Counted from the stretch's first letter, positions 10,374-22,442 are shown. The stretch: 52,792 nucleotides of DNA from Alphaproteobacteria bacterium (GCA_006226415.1 SBGZ01000076.1:1-52792), one strand, 5' to 3'. The notes: generated by a model not told the origin, from the sequence alone. A program made the numbers and translations.

Positions 10374-12269
10374 ATGTTACACGTGAACGATCTCACCTAT
10401 CGGATTGATGGACGGCTTCTCCTGGAAAAGGCGACAGCCGCGATTCCCGCTGGCCATAAGGTGGGCTTTGTCGGGCGCAACGGCTCGGGCAAAACCACGC
10501 TTCTGCGCCTCATTCAGGGGGAGATCCATGCCGAATCGGGCTCCGTCTCCTATCCCAAGAGGGCCAAGGTGGGCGCTGTCGCGCAGGAGGCCCCTTCCTC
10601 ATCCAAGACCCTGCTTGAGACGGTTCTGGAGGCGGACAAGGAGCGCTTTGAACTTCTCAAGGAGGCTGAAACTGCCACTGATCCGGCCCGAATCTCAGAC
10701 ATTCAGCTCCGCCTTATCGACATTGGCGCCCACGCGGCGCCGGCAAGAGCTGCCACTATCTTGAGTGGGCTCGGGTTCGACACCGAAGCACAGGCTCGGC
10801 CCTGCTCGGAATTTTCCGGCGGCTGGCGGATGCGCGTCGCCCTGGCGGCGGTTTTGTTTGCGGAGCCTGACCTCTTGCTGCTGGATGAGCCGACCAACTA
10901 TCTCGATCTGGAAGGCACGATCTGGCTTGAGAATTACCTCAGGGCCTATCCCCATACGGTGCTGCTGGTCAGCCACGACCGCAACCTGCTCAATAAGGCT
11001 GTGGATCACATCCTGCACTTGGACGGCAAAGGCCTGAAGGTCTACGGCGGCGGCTATGATTATTTCGAGCGCACCAGGCGCATGCAGCAAGAACTGCAAA
11101 TGAAAATGAAAGCCAAGCAGGAAGTGCAGCGCAAGCACATGGAAAGCTTCGTTGAGCGCTTTCGCTACAAGGCTACCAAGGCCAAGCAGGCACAAAGTCG
11201 CCTCAAGGCCATTGCCCGTCTTGAGCCCATCGCTTCGGTCACCGAAGAACGCACCATTCCGTTCAACTTTCCAAACCCCAGCGAAATGCGCTCGCCCATC
11301 GTGCGACTAGAAGGAACTGCCGTTGGATATGAGCCCGGCAAGCCGATCCTGAAAGACATCAACCTGCGCATTGACATGGATGACCGGATTGCCCTTCTCG
11401 GCGCCAACGGTAACGGTAAATCCACCTTTGCCAAGCTCATCGCCGGGCGGCTTGGACATATGGACGGCTACCTCCGGCGCTCAAAAAAGCTGGAGATCGC
11501 CTATTTTGCGCAACACCAGCTTGATGAGCTCAATCCGGAAGAGACACCCTATGATCACTTCCGCGCCCTGATGGGAAGCGAGGCCACGATTGCCCAGGTG
11601 CGGGCACGCGCTGGCGCGGCAGGCTTTTCCTATGAAAAAGCGGATGTGAAGGTCAAACTTCTGTCCGGCGGCGAGAAAGCAAGACTGCTCCTGGCCATAG
11701 CCACCTTTAAAGGGCCGCATATCCTGATCCTCGACGAACCGACGAACCACCTGGACGTCGACAGCCGGGAAGCGCTCATTCACGCGATCAATGAATATGA
11801 AGGCTGCGTGGTTTTGATCTCGCACGACCGCCACTTGGTGGAAACCTGCGCAGATCGTCTCTGGCTCGTCGCCGATGGCACGGTTAAGCCCTACGTGGGC
11901 GACCTGGATGATTATCAGAATCTGCTGCTCGGAAGACCCGGTTCACCGGACGCGGTGGAAGGTCCACGCAAACCCAAGCCGGTGAATGAACGTCAAAAGG
12001 CGCGGCGCACCACAGCGGAACTCAGAAAGGTTCTGATCCCGATGCGCGAACGCGTCCGCGCGGCGGAAAAGTTGATGGCAAGGCTTGAGGAAGATCAGGC
12101 AAAAATCGAAAATGCCCTGGCAATCCCGAATATCTATAACGACCAGCCGGAACGGGCCGCTCGGTTCGCTAAAAAGCGCGCCGAGCTTGGGCGCCTTTTA
12201 GAAGATGCCGAAGAGGAATGGCTCAAAGCGTCTGAAGCCTTGCAAGAGGCCGAGGCGGAGTTGGGGTAG
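10374..12269 (+). CDS. ABC-F family ATP-binding protein (Uup-like)
   Basis: Two Walker A motifs ([22 protein letters not shown]), two ABC signatures, linker, C-terminal coiled coil. Confidence 0.93.
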   Translation: MLHVNDLTYRIDGRLLLEKATAAIPAGHKVGFVGRNGSGKTTLLRLIQGEIHAESGSVSYPKRAKVGAVAQEAPSSSKTLLETVLEADKERFELLKEAETATDPARISDIQLRLIDIGAHAAPARAATILSGLGFDTEAQARPCSEFSGGWRMRVALAAVLFAEPDLLLLDEPTNYLDLEGTIWLENYLRAYPHTVLLVSHDRNLLNKAVDHILHLDGKGLKVYGGGYDYFERTRRMQQELQMKMKAKQEVQRKHMESFVERFRYKATKAKQAQSRLKAIARLEPIASVTEERTIPFNFPNPSEMRSPIVRLEGTAVGYEPGKPILKDINLRIDMDDRIALLGANGNGKSTFAKLIAGRLGHMDGYLRRSKKLEIAYFAQHQLDELNPEETPYDHFRALMGSEATIAQVRARAGAAGFSYEKADVKVKLLSGGEKARLLLAIATFKGPHILILDEPTNHLDVDSREALIHAINEYEGCVVLISHDRHLVETCADRLWLVADGTVKPYVGDLDDYQNLLLGRPGSPDAVEGPRKPKPVNERQKARRTTAELRKVLIPMRERVRAAEKLMARLEEDQAKIENALAIPNIYNDQPERAARFAKKRAELGRLLEDAEEEWLKASEALQEAEAELG

Positions 12270-12281
12270 ATGCCTTATGTC

Positions 12282-12425
12282 ACCCCGTCGCTTGATCGCG
12301 GGGTCCAGCTTTTCAAAACAATACCCTCATGCTGAGGAGAGCCCAAAGGGATCGTCTCGAAGCATGAGTGCAAAAAGGCCTCATCCTTCGAGACGCGAGC
12401 AAAGCTCACTCCTCAGGATGAGGTA
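12282..12425. repeat. Palindromic intergenic repeats: family C (CACCCCGTCGCTTGATCGCGGGGTCC) plus family B
   Basis: Shares ATGCTGAGGAGAGCC, CGTCTCGAAG and CATCCTTCGAGACG with other copies. Confidence 0.8.
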
Positions 12426-12556
12426 TCAAACGTTGCATCGGGCGTCCGTGGCGGAACTTTCTTAGCGCTCACGGCAATTCGCTCACGCTCGTGCCTCCGC
12501 GAGGGCGGCGCATAAGCGCCGAGGCCCAGTCGGGCCTTGTTCGCACACAGCGACCC

Positions 12557-13018
12557 TCACGCCTTTTTTTCAAAGCCGCCGCTTTCACCCTGTTGCCAAT
12601 AGGAAACAGGAAGCCCCTCTTCCTTGGCGCGTCTCCACTCTTGGCGGGCAGCGGCCAAAGCCTCGGCGTCATTGCCATCAAAGACCAGAATACAGCGTTC
12701 AAACTGAGAAACATCGCCGCGCTCGGCCTGATCGATTAAAAAGAGCACGTTGGCCTGATTGGTATTTTCCTGCTCCATGGTGAGGAGAATGGGCTGTCGG
12801 TCCGCATGCGGCTCGGTGCTCAGCCCATGCGGCAAAAACCCATCATCGCGGTAAGTCCAAAGCGTATTGGACAGAGACGGCAAGCGCTCCTCGACACCGC
12901 CTCTCACCAAAGCGCGCCAGCCCCGCTCCCGGGTTTTTTCCAGGAGCGGCGGCAAAGCGCGGTCAAGGGTCCACTGTTCCAAGTGGTAGAACCAGATTTC
13001 CGGTCCTGAAGTGCTCAT
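12557..13018 (-). CDS. holC: DNA polymerase III chi subunit
   Basis: EIWFYHLEQWTLDRALPPLLEKTRERGWRALVRG...LWTYRDDGFLPHG. Confidence 0.9.
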   Translation of the reverse strand: MSTSGPEIWFYHLEQWTLDRALPPLLEKTRERGWRALVRGGVEERLPSLSNTLWTYRDDGFLPHGLSTEPHADRQPILLTMEQENTNQANVLFLIDQAERGDVSQFERCILVFDGNDAEALAAARQEWRRAKEEGLPVSYWQQGESGGFEKKA

Positions 13019-14505
13019 TCAGCCTCTTCGTTATCAGCAAGCCACTGGTTGAGCAGCCGCACGCCGTAACCCGCGCCCCAGGAGTGACACAGGGGATTGT
13101 GAGGGGCGGCAAAGGCCGTCCCCGCAATATCAAGGTGCGCCCAGGCTACTTTATTGGAGAACGGCTCCAGAAAAGCGGCGGCGCAAGAAGACCCCGCATC
13201 GCGGCCAGTGGAGTTGCGCAGGTCGGCAAATTTCGACTTCACGTTTTTGCGGTGAACATCATTGAGCGGCATCTGCCATAGGCCTTCACCGGAAGCTTTG
13301 GAAGCGGCCAGAAGTTCCTCGGCCATCATATCGCTATTGGTAAAGAGGCCTGCCTGATCGTGGCCGAGAGCAATGACAATGGCGCCGGTCAAGGTGGCGA
13401 GATCCACCATCTTCTTCGGCTTATACTGGGTCGCCGTGTAATACATGGCATCGGCGAGCACGAGACGCCCTTCTGCGTCCGTATTGATGACCTCAATGGT
13501 ATGGCCCGACATGGCGGTGACGATGTCGCCGGGACGCTGGGCATCTGCATCGGGCATGTTTTCAACCGCAGCGACAACGCCGACAACATTAACCTTGGCA
13601 TCACGCGCCGCCAGAACAGACATAAGACCGGTCACGGCAGCCGCGCCGCCCATGTCACCCTTCATGTCCTCCATGCCGCCCGAAGGCTTGATGGAGATCC
13701 CACCGGAGTCGAAAGTCAGACCCTTGCCGACAATGGCAACCGGCTTTTCGTCTTTTGGTCCGTTCATCCATTCCATGAAGATGAGCTGCGCTTCGTTGGC
13801 GCTGCCACGGGAAACGCCCATCAAAGACCCCATGCCGAGGTCGGCCATTTGCTTCTCACCGAGCACTTTGACTTTGACGCCCAGGTCACCCAGCGCCTTG
13901 CAGCGGGCCGCAAAATCTTTCGGGTTCAAAATATTGGCTGGCTCGTTGACCAGATCGCGGGCCAGAATCACCCCATCGCTGAGATGGTGCATGGGCTTCC
14001 AGGCGGCCCGCGCTTCGGCCAGCTCGTCCACCAGCATGGCCACCTTGTTTAACTTCGGCTTTTCATTGGCTTTCAGCTTGGTGTGATATTTGTTGAAGCG
14101 ATAGGCGCCGAGGGTCACCCCAAAGGCCAGATTGGCCGCCACGTCTGCTTCGCTCATGGCCACGCCCTTGGGCAGGTCCACGGCCAATGAGATCATTTTG
14201 GTTTTGCCAAGGTTAGCGTTGACAAAACGCCCGCCAAGCGTCTGAAGCCCATTGGCCTCAAAATCTCCCGGTTTACCCAGACCGAATAGGATAATCCGGT
14301 CAATTGAGGTGCCGCGCGCCGCAATAATCTCGACAGATTGACCCTTTTTCCCGCTGAATTCGGCGGCTTTCATGGCCTCTTTCAGAACGCCTTTTGTGCG
14401 TTTGTTGAGGCTTTCGCCAAGAGGGCCCAGCGCTGCGCCATCACATACGGTCAGAGCCAGGGCGCCGCCTTTTGGCAGAGCTTTCTTTGCAAAGGTAATA
14501 TTCAC
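13015..14505 (-). CDS. pepA: Leucyl aminopeptidase
   Basis: VGKGLTFDSGGISIKPSGGMEDMKGDMGGAAAVTG; NTDAEGRLVLADAM. Confidence 0.97.
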   Translation of the reverse strand: MNITFAKKALPKGGALALTVCDGAALGPLGESLNKRTKGVLKEAMKAAEFSGKKGQSVEIIAARGTSIDRIILFGLGKPGDFEANGLQTLGGRFVNANLGKTKMISLAVDLPKGVAMSEADVAANLAFGVTLGAYRFNKYHTKLKANEKPKLNKVAMLVDELAEARAAWKPMHHLSDGVILARDLVNEPANILNPKDFAARCKALGDLGVKVKVLGEKQMADLGMGSLMGVSRGSANEAQLIFMEWMNGPKDEKPVAIVGKGLTFDSGGISIKPSGGMEDMKGDMGGAAAVTGLMSVLAARDAKVNVVGVVAAVENMPDADAQRPGDIVTAMSGHTIEVINTDAEGRLVLADAMYYTATQYKPKKMVDLATLTGAIVIALGHDQAGLFTNSDMMAEELLAASKASGEGLWQMPLNDVHRKNVKSKFADLRNSTGRDAGSSCAAAFLEPFSNKVAWAHLDIAGTAFAAPHNPLCHSWGAGYGVRLLNQWLADNEEAE

Positions 14506-14693
14506 GGGGATTTTCCTCCTTGGTATCCAAATCTGGCTGAATTCTCAGGGCTTTACCATAGGACCACGTGATACTTGGCCTTGCATGGGCCGACAGGCTA
14601 GTCTATGCCTCCTGAGGCCCCGAGAACCGGGGTTTTTCAGACTCATGGCCCTATCTATAGGGCGGCGCAGGGGAAAGGACAAGATGGGGACCG

Positions 14694-15857
14694 ATGAATA
14701 GGCTGGCCCGTTATATTTTTACGCAGGCAGCGGGGCCGCTGTTCTTCTTCACGCTCATTTTGGGCGGGATCATCTGGCTGACCCAGTCGCTGCAAATGCT
14801 CGACTTGGTGGTCAACCGGGGTCAGTCGGCCGGTGTCTTTGTCTATCTGAGCATCCTTATGCTGCCGAGCCTCTTGTCCGATGTCCTGCCGATCGCACTT
14901 TTTAGTGCCACGTTCTACACCCTTCACCATTTGCAAAACGACAGCGAGTTGGTGGTGATGTGGTCCGCCGGTTACAGCAAACTACATATCGCGGTACCCA
15001 TTCTGGCGCTCTCCGGTCTGGCTTTCGTGGTGAACGTTTTTCTTAATCTCTATCTGATGCCCTCGAGTTACCGGGCCATGAAAGACAAGGTCTATGAAAT
15101 CCGTTCAGATCTCGCGACACAGCTCATCAAGGAAGGCACCTTTACCAACCCGTCAAAGGGGCTGACGGTCTATATTCGCGAGGCGACAAGCACGGGTGAG
15201 CTTAAAGGCATCCTGGTCTATGACACGGTGACCAACAACCACCCCATTACCTATATGGCGGAAAGCGGTATTCTTATCCGCAAAGACAGAGAGCCCGAGC
15301 TGATCATGCAAAAGGGCAATATTCAAACCGTCTTTGATGAGAATCTGGCACCGGCCTACACAAGTTTTGACAAATACTCCCTGGATCTTTCGACCTTCAT
15401 CTCCGAACGCACAGAAGTGCGGCGGGAATATCGCGAGCGCTATTTATCAGAGCTCTTTACACCCGACCTTTCCAAACCCTGGGACGCCAACAATGCCAAT
15501 CGGCTGCGAGCGGAGGGGCACAATCGCCTCGCTTCGCCGTTTTATAATATCGCTTTTTCGCTCATTGCCGTGGTCGCTATTGCCGGAGGGACGTTCAGTC
15601 GTCGCGGCAGCGGGCGGCGCCTCTTGCCTGCAGGCATTGCCGTCCTGATTGTCCGTATCTTCGGCTTTGCCGCCCAAAACGCCACGTCTTCGGCAACCAT
15701 TCTGGCGGTCCTGCAATATGCGCTGCCCATTGGCACGATTTGCGTGTGTTTATTTCTTTTGTCTGACTGGCGCCGCCATGCCGACAAATGGAATATCCCT
15801 ATCCCGGGCCGCAAACCGCTTTTGCCCCACCCCCCTGAGGCGGAGGAACCAGCATGA
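14694..15857 (+). CDS. lptF: LPS export ABC transporter permease LptF
   Basis: MNRLARYIFTQAAGPLFFFTLILGGIIWLTQSLQMLDLVVNRGQSAGVF; YjgP/YjgQ family, overlaps lptG. Confidence 0.93.
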   Translation: MNRLARYIFTQAAGPLFFFTLILGGIIWLTQSLQMLDLVVNRGQSAGVFVYLSILMLPSLLSDVLPIALFSATFYTLHHLQNDSELVVMWSAGYSKLHIAVPILALSGLAFVVNVFLNLYLMPSSYRAMKDKVYEIRSDLATQLIKEGTFTNPSKGLTVYIREATSTGELKGILVYDTVTNNHPITYMAESGILIRKDREPELIMQKGNIQTVFDENLAPAYTSFDKYSLDLSTFISERTEVRREYRERYLSELFTPDLSKPWDANNANRLRAEGHNRLASPFYNIAFSLIAVVAIAGGTFSRRGSGRRLLPAGIAVLIVRIFGFAAQNATSSATILAVLQYALPIGTICVCLFLLSDWRRHADKWNIPIPGRKPLLPHPPEAEEPA

Positions 15858-16948
15858 GACTGTCTCTGACCCTCACGCGCTATCTCGGGCGGCAATTCCT
15901 GACCGGTATTCTCATCGTCTTATTCGCCGTGCTGATGCTGGTCTTCGTGATCGATTTTGTTGAAACGCTGCGCAAATTTGGCGGCCGCGAAGGCGTGGAG
16001 TTTGGTCTCATGCTCTCCATGAGCCTTTCAAAGCTGCCCGGGCTGGCTGAAAAACTTGTACCGTTTACGGTGCTATTTGGCGGCATGTGGACCTTTACCC
16101 GGTTGACCCGCAGTCACGAGCTGGTTGTCGCGCGGGCGGCGGGGGTCTCTGTCTGGCAGTTCCTGGCGCCGGCCCTTGGGATCGGGCTCTTCCTTGGCAT
16201 TTTTATGGTCGCCGCCTTCAACCCTTTTGCCGCTTCGATGAATGCCCGATATGAGCGGCTGGAAGCACGCTATGTCGACGGCCAGGAAAGCCAGCTGTCG
16301 GTCTCCAGCAGCGGTCTCTGGCTGCGACAAGGGGATCGTAATAACCAGAGCGTGGTTCATGCGGTCGAAGTCCACGATCAAGGTCTTCGGTTGGAGCAGG
16401 TCGTCTTGCTCTTTTATAAAGGCGGTGACGAGTTCCAATACCGGATTGATGCCAAAGAGGCCCAGCTGAGCGCCATGAGCTGGCAATTGAAAGACGCCTG
16501 GATCAGTGACCTGGACACCGAGGCGCAGTTCCACGCTGAATACAGTGTGCCCACGACCCTCACGATTGACGACATCGAAGACAGCTTCGCCAGCCCCAAC
16601 ACCATGTCTGTCTGGGAGCTGCCGCGCTTTATCCGAATGGCCGAAACAGCCGGATTTTCCGCGACACGACATCGAATCCACTGGCATTCTATTTTGTCTG
16701 AGCCTTTGCTTTTGTGTGCGATGATCCTGATTGCCGCTACCTTCTCATTGCGCATGGCCCGTCTTGGCGGGATTGGACGTCTCATCTTCGCGGGAATTAT
16801 GACTGGATTTGGCCTTTATTTCTTTACTGACCTCACGGAAGCGCTTGGTTTGTCAGGCAGCCTACCGGTTGCTCTTGCGGCCTGGGCGCCCACCGGTATT
16901 GCCGCGCTTGGGGGCACGACGATGCTGTTCCATTTGGAAGACGGGTAA
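15854..16948 (+). CDS. lptG: LPS export ABC transporter permease LptG
   Basis: MRLSLTLTRYLGRQFLTGILIVLFAVLMLVFVIDFVETLRKFG; follows lptF. Confidence 0.93.
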   Translation: MRLSLTLTRYLGRQFLTGILIVLFAVLMLVFVIDFVETLRKFGGREGVEFGLMLSMSLSKLPGLAEKLVPFTVLFGGMWTFTRLTRSHELVVARAAGVSVWQFLAPALGIGLFLGIFMVAAFNPFAASMNARYERLEARYVDGQESQLSVSSSGLWLRQGDRNNQSVVHAVEVHDQGLRLEQVVLLFYKGGDEFQYRIDAKEAQLSAMSWQLKDAWISDLDTEAQFHAEYSVPTTLTIDDIEDSFASPNTMSVWELPRFIRMAETAGFSATRHRIHWHSILSEPLLLCAMILIAATFSLRMARLGGIGRLIFAGIMTGFGLYFFTDLTEALGLSGSLPVALAAWAPTGIAALGGTTMLFHLEDG

Positions 16949-16958
16949 GGGGTCCTCG

Positions 16959-19157
16959 ATGGCGATGCGTGCAAATAAATCTCGTGTTGCGGCACAATGC
17001 CTGGCGGCGTTGTTGATGAGCAGCAGTGCCCTGGTGCCCGTGCGCGCCGACACCCCTTCCCATACCACTGAGCCCTCCTCAGCTCCCAACCCATTGGATG
17101 AAGGCAGTGTGCTCCTTGAAGCCGATGAAGCGCTCTTCGATCCGGAGCTTGGTCTTTATATCGCGCGCGGCAATGTAGAAGCGACGCACGATGGGCGCAC
17201 GCTCATGGCCGATGAGCTGACGTATAATCAGAATACCAATCAAATTATCGCAAAAGGGCGCGTCTCAATTCAGGATGAAAATGGCGGTGTCATTTTCGCC
17301 GAACAAGTCGAGCTTGATGGCGCACTGAAAGACGGCATCATTTACACCATGGGTGTTTTGCTCGACGAAAACACCCGCATGGCTGCAGCAAAGGTGCACC
17401 GGCAAGGCGATATCCTGCAGATGGAAAACGCGGTCTACAGTCCGTGTAAAGTCTGCAAGTCCACAGGGGACACCGTTCCGCTGTGGCGGATCAAGGCCTT
17501 GAAGATCACGCACAACAAGGCAGCGCAATCCATCAGCTATAACCACGCCTATCTCGAGTTTGGCGGCGTTCCTGTCTTTTACACGCCCTACTTCAGTCAT
17601 GCGGATCCAACAGTGCCGCGTGTGTCCGGCTTTCTGGTTCCTCGGATCGGCAACTCGTCTGACCTCGGCAACTTTATCGAAACGCCTTATCATTTTGTTC
17701 TGGCCCCGAATTATGACATGACCTTGACGCCCTTCCTGATGTCGGAGGAAGCGCCGGTGTTTAAGGGTGAGTTCCGCATGCGAACCCATACGGGTCAGTT
17801 TCAATTTGACGGCAGTGTTACCCAGCCCTCCAGGCGGGATGCCTTTGGCAACACGATCGAAGGCACCGACAACCGGAACCACCTCTTCGGCACCGGTGAG
17901 TTTGAACTTTATAACGATTGGGACTGGGGCTTTAACATTGGTCTGACCAGTGATGACACCTATCTGAAACGTTACGACATCTCGGACGAAGACGTTCTTA
18001 CCAATCGGCTATACGCCTCCCAATCCGTGGGACGGAATTATACGAACATTGAAAGTCTCTATTTCGTCAGCTTGCGGGAAAAGGATGTCCTCGGGGTCAC
18101 CCCTGTTGTTCTGCCGAACACAACCTTTGAATATTTCCACGACACCCCCGTCTTCGGCGGCACACTTTCGGTCAAGGGTGGCGGACTTTCTCTTTGGCGC
18201 GAAGAAGGCACCGATACGCAGCGCCTGTCGATCGAACCGAGCTGGTCACGCAATTTTTCGACAAAGGGCGGACACCTCTTCAGGCTGTTTGGCCGGGTGC
18301 GCGCGGATGTCTATCATTCCACCGAGCTTTTTGAGAGCACGACTGCAATCTCCGAAAAAGACGAGGAGTTTACCGCCCGGGTGATCCCCACTATGGGAGC
18401 CGAATGGCGCTATCCCCTCTATCGCAACCGTGGGGCCGTTACCCAAATCCTCGAACCCATCGCGCAACTGGCCATTAGCCCCTATGGCGGCAACCCGGAT
18501 GAGATCCCAAACGAGGACAGCCTGAGCTTTGAGTTTGACGACACAAATCTGTTTTCCGACAACCGCTTTCCCGGCCTGGATCGTCACGAAGACGGTGTGC
18601 GGCTGAATATCGGCCTACAGGCCACCTTCGTCGGTCGGGGCTCGGGCGAAAACAGCTTTATGTTTGGCCAGAGCTTCCGTCTCAAAGAAAGCACCCTGTT
18701 CGACCCGACCACAGGGCTGGATGAGACCAATTCTGACTATGTCGGACGGTTGATTCTGTCTCCATCTGAATATTTCTCCATGACACACCGCTTCCGGCTG
18801 GACAAAGACGATCTGAATTTCCGGCGAAATGAGGTCGACCTCATGGGGGGAACACCAGACTACAACCTGAAATTGGGCTATCTGAAGCTTGCCGCAGAGC
18901 TGTCGGCCAGCGGTCTGGAAGAACGGGAGGAGCTGAGCGGCGAAACTCACCTCAAAATCCACGGAAACTGGTCATTTCAAGCCAATGGGCGGCGAAATTT
19001 GGCGGATGGGGAGATGGTCAAAGCCCAGGCGAGCTTTGTTTATAAAGACGAGTGTACAGAGTTTGAAATCGCCGTTCGGCGTCGTTTTACCCGGTTCCGG
19101 GACATTGAACCGGCGACTTCGATCTTCTTCCGGATTCGTCTGACCACGCTGGGGTGA
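16959..19157 (+). CDS. lptD: LPS-assembly protein LptD
   Basis: Signal peptide, OstA-like domain (EADEALFDPELGLYIARGNVEATHDGRTLMADELTYNQ), beta-barrel C-terminus. Confidence 0.93.
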   Translation: MAMRANKSRVAAQCLAALLMSSSALVPVRADTPSHTTEPSSAPNPLDEGSVLLEADEALFDPELGLYIARGNVEATHDGRTLMADELTYNQNTNQIIAKGRVSIQDENGGVIFAEQVELDGALKDGIIYTMGVLLDENTRMAAAKVHRQGDILQMENAVYSPCKVCKSTGDTVPLWRIKALKITHNKAAQSISYNHAYLEFGGVPVFYTPYFSHADPTVPRVSGFLVPRIGNSSDLGNFIETPYHFVLAPNYDMTLTPFLMSEEAPVFKGEFRMRTHTGQFQFDGSVTQPSRRDAFGNTIEGTDNRNHLFGTGEFELYNDWDWGFNIGLTSDDTYLKRYDISDEDVLTNRLYASQSVGRNYTNIESLYFVSLREKDVLGVTPVVLPNTTFEYFHDTPVFGGTLSVKGGGLSLWREEGTDTQRLSIEPSWSRNFSTKGGHLFRLFGRVRADVYHSTELFESTTAISEKDEEFTARVIPTMGAEWRYPLYRNRGAVTQILEPIAQLAISPYGGNPDEIPNEDSLSFEFDDTNLFSDNRFPGLDRHEDGVRLNIGLQATFVGRGSGENSFMFGQSFRLKESTLFDPTTGLDETNSDYVGRLILSPSEYFSMTHRFRLDKDDLNFRRNEVDLMGGTPDYNLKLGYLKLAAELSASGLEEREELSGETHLKIHGNWSFQANGRRNLADGEMVKAQASFVYKDECTEFEIAVRRRFTRFRDIEPATSIFFRIRLTTLG

Positions 19158-19273
19158 GGGTAAAAATAGAAGTCGTTGATTTTGCGACATTTCTTTGTAT
19201 TCTGGCGGCAAAATTCAGCCGCATTTGCGGTCTAAAAAGGGCCTGGATTGGCCTTGTAGCATTGGATGAGTTG

Positions 19274-20563
19274 ATGATTTTCAGATCCCTGGCCATGGCG
19301 TTCACGAACGTCCGCGCCGCGTTTCTAGCGATTTTACTACTGGCGCCGCTTTCCGGACCTGTCCTTGGCGGTGAAGACGTGGGCGGAATTGCTGCCGTCG
19401 TCAATGACGAGGTGATCTCCAACTACGATGTGCAGCAGCGCGTCAATCTGGTGATTTTCTCTTCCGGCGTAAAGGCCGAGGGTGCCGATCTGGAACGGAT
19501 CCGCAATCAGGTTCTCCGCACGTTGATTGACGAGACGTTGAAGATTCAGGAAGCGCGTGAGCTGGATGTTGAAATCACGACGCAAGAAGTTGATGACGCG
19601 ATCGCCTCGATGGCCGCGGACAACAACATGACTGTCGAGCAAATCATCAAATTGTTGAACGATAACAACACCAATGTGACCACCCTGCGCCGTCAGATCG
19701 CCGCTGACATTGCCTGGGAGACAATTGTCCGAGGGATGTTTGCGTCTCGGGTTTCGGTGACCGATGAGGAAGTCGACACGGTCTATCAGCAGACATTGGA
19801 AAGCGCCAACGAGGCGCAATACATGGTGTCTGAAATCGTCCTGCAAATTGAATCGCCCGACAAGGACGCCCAGGTGAAGGGCGCGGCAAATGACCTGTAT
19901 GAACAGCTGCAGCGCGGCGCCCAGTTCGCCAATTTGGCGCGGCAGTTTTCGCAAAGCGCCTCTTCCAGTCAGGGCGGAGATATTGGCTGGATTCAGCAAG
20001 GGCAGCTGGCCCCGGAGCTGGATGCGGTTTTACCTAGTCTGCGCATTGGTGAAATTACACAGCCGATCCGCACCGTTAATGCCTATTACATTCTGGCCCT
20101 GCGCAACAAAAAAGAAGCGGGCGCCGGAGATGTCATGAATGCCAAGGTTACCTTGCGCCGTCTGGTGGTGCCTGTGGATTTGGAATCTGCTCAAGAAGAG
20201 ATCGCGGCGGCGGCCAATTATATCTACTCGCTCACCAGCAAAGTGCATTCCTGCAATGGCCTTTCAGCTCTCAAGGCTGAACTTCCTACGGCTCAACTCG
20301 CCGACCCGCAGGAAATTGTGATTTCTCAGCTGCCGGATACCTTCAAAGGCGCCGTGTTGCAGCTGGAGGTCGGCCAGGTGTCCCAGCCGATGCTGTCGCA
20401 GCAAGGATTTCAAGTAATCGCCCTTTGTGCCAAAGAAGATGCGGTTGCAGAGCTGCCCAGCCGGGACGAGATAGAGGGCCGGTTGTTTAACCAGCAACTC
20501 TCCATGCTCGCCCGCCGTCACATGCGCGACTTGCGCAATGATGCCATCATTGACAACCGATGA
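19274..20563 (+). CDS. surA: Periplasmic chaperone / peptidyl-prolyl isomerase SurA
   Basis: GGIAAVVNDEVISNYDVQQRVNLV...; parvulin domain GAQFANLARQFSQSASSSQGGDIGW. Confidence 0.88.
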   Translation: MIFRSLAMAFTNVRAAFLAILLLAPLSGPVLGGEDVGGIAAVVNDEVISNYDVQQRVNLVIFSSGVKAEGADLERIRNQVLRTLIDETLKIQEARELDVEITTQEVDDAIASMAADNNMTVEQIIKLLNDNNTNVTTLRRQIAADIAWETIVRGMFASRVSVTDEEVDTVYQQTLESANEAQYMVSEIVLQIESPDKDAQVKGAANDLYEQLQRGAQFANLARQFSQSASSSQGGDIGWIQQGQLAPELDAVLPSLRIGEITQPIRTVNAYYILALRNKKEAGAGDVMNAKVTLRRLVVPVDLESAQEEIAAAANYIYSLTSKVHSCNGLSALKAELPTAQLADPQEIVISQLPDTFKGAVLQLEVGQVSQPMLSQQGFQVIALCAKEDAVAELPSRDEIEGRLFNQQLSMLARRHMRDLRNDAIIDNR

Positions 20564-21600
20564 CGATGAGGCGCCCCATCGCTCTGACTATGGGCGAGCC
20601 GGCGGGGATCGGCCCTGAAATTACGCTGAAAGCCTGGTCACGGCGGAAGAGAAACGGCATACCGCCGTTTTATCTGATTGCTGATATTGAGTGGCTGCGC
20701 CATCTGAGTCAGAGATTGGGCCTGTCTGTGCCTCTGGCCAAGATCGACACGCCCCGCGATGCTTTGGATATCTTTGATCGAGCCCTGCCGGTGCTTTCAT
20801 GCACGCTTCAGGCAACGCCGGAGCTGGGCGTCCCCTCCCCGCAGACGGCTGACACTGTCATTGCCGCCATCGATGCGGGCGTCGCGGCCTGTCTGGCCGG
20901 TGATGCGGCAGCGGTTGTGACCAATCCCCTTCAAAAGAGCGTGCTTTATGAGGCGGGCTTTCAGCACCCAGGACACACAGAATACCTGGGCGCTTTGGCG
21001 CGTCAGGCCTCAGTGCCCGCTGCCGACCTCACGCCCATGATGATGCTTTCCCACGAAGCGCTCCGAGTGGTGCCTGTTACCAGTCACCTTCCGCTGAGCA
21101 TGGCCATCGAGAGCCTGACCTCAACGTTGATTGAGGGCGTGGCGCGGCAACTGGATCTGGCCCTGCGGCAGGACTTTGGATTTCAGCGCCCAAGGATCGT
21201 CGTGGCAGGCCTTAACCCTCATGCGGGCGAAGGCGGCGCGCTCGGCCGTGAAGAGCTTGATATCATTGCGCCAGCCATTGAACGCCTGCAAGGCGAAGGG
21301 CTCGACATTAAAGGGCCCCTGCCAAGCGATACGCTGTTTCATGCTGCAGCGCGTCAGGAGTATGATGCGGTTCTGGCCATGTACCACGATCAGGCCCTCA
21401 TTCCCCTGAAAACGATTGATTTTGACGCTGGCGTGAACTCGACGCACGGACTGCCGTTTGTGCGGACGTCACCTGATCACGGGACGGCTCTCGATCTGGC
21501 TGGGACGGGCCAGGCCTCGCCGCGCAGTCTTGAGGCCGCTCTCATCCTGGCAGATTTTATCGCCGCGCGCCGCGACGCCTATTCCAAGACAGATTTATGA
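20560..21600 (+). CDS. pdxA: 4-hydroxythreonine-4-phosphate dehydrogenase
   Basis: [56 protein letters not shown]. Confidence 0.96.
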   Translation: MTMRRPIALTMGEPAGIGPEITLKAWSRRKRNGIPPFYLIADIEWLRHLSQRLGLSVPLAKIDTPRDALDIFDRALPVLSCTLQATPELGVPSPQTADTVIAAIDAGVAACLAGDAAAVVTNPLQKSVLYEAGFQHPGHTEYLGALARQASVPAADLTPMMMLSHEALRVVPVTSHLPLSMAIESLTSTLIEGVARQLDLALRQDFGFQRPRIVVAGLNPHAGEGGALGREELDIIAPAIERLQGEGLDIKGPLPSDTLFHAAARQEYDAVLAMYHDQALIPLKTIDFDAGVNSTHGLPFVRTSPDHGTALDLAGTGQASPRSLEAALILADFIAARRDAYSKTDL

Positions 21601-22442
21601 GCACGCTGCCGCCCCTGCGCGACGTTATTGACGCCCATGGCCTGAGAGCTAAAAAGTCTTTAGGGCAGAACTTTCTGCTGGATCTCAATTTGACGCGCAA
21701 AATTGCGCGTGCTGCCGGAAATCATCATGAGGCGACAGTCCTCGAAATTGGGCCAGGTCCGGGAGGCTTAACCCGGGCGCTGCTGGCCGAGGGCGCCCGA
21801 AAAGTGATCGCGGTTGAAAAAGATGAGCGCTGTCTTGCTGCGCTTCAAGAGATTTCCGCAGCCTATCCTGGGCGATTGGATGTGATCCCCGGCGATGCCT
21901 TGTCTCTCAATGAATCCGATCTTTTGGCGGAACTTAACGGCCCCATCAAAGTCGTTGCCAATTTGCCCTACAACATTGGAACCGCTCTGCTGATCAAATG
22001 GGTCACCTGTGAGACATGGCCTCCATTTTACGAGGGACTCACCTTGATGTTTCAAAAAGAGGTCGCCCAGCGCATTGTCGCGCAGCCAGGTGACAAACAC
22101 TTCGGGCGCCTGTCGGTTATTTGCGGATGGCGGACCGAAGCCGATCTGCTATTTGAAGTGCCGCGCCAGGCTTTTACGCCGCCGCCCAAGGTGACTTCCG
22201 CCATTGTGCGCTTGACACCACGCGCAAAACCTTTGTTCGAAGCAGACCTGGCGGCCTTGGAGCAAGTTGTCGCCGCCGCATTTGGTCAGCGACGGAAAAT
22301 GCTGCGGCAAAGCCTCAAGTCCCTCGGCGGTGACGCGCAGTCTCTTCTTGAGACCACGGGGATTGACCCCACCCGGCGGGCCGAAACCTTGACCATTGAG
22401 GAGTTCTGCGCCCTGGCGCGAAGTTTTGCCTCTCATTCATAA
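21597..22442 (+). CDS. rsmA: 16S rRNA (adenine1518/1519-N6) dimethyltransferase
   Basis: [47 protein letters not shown]. Confidence 0.97.
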   Translation: MSTLPPLRDVIDAHGLRAKKSLGQNFLLDLNLTRKIARAAGNHHEATVLEIGPGPGGLTRALLAEGARKVIAVEKDERCLAALQEISAAYPGRLDVIPGDALSLNESDLLAELNGPIKVVANLPYNIGTALLIKWVTCETWPPFYEGLTLMFQKEVAQRIVAQPGDKHFGRLSVICGWRTEADLLFEVPRQAFTPPPKVTSAIVRLTPRAKPLFEADLAALEQVVAAAFGQRRKMLRQSLKSLGGDAQSLLETTGIDPTRRAETLTIEEFCALARSFASHS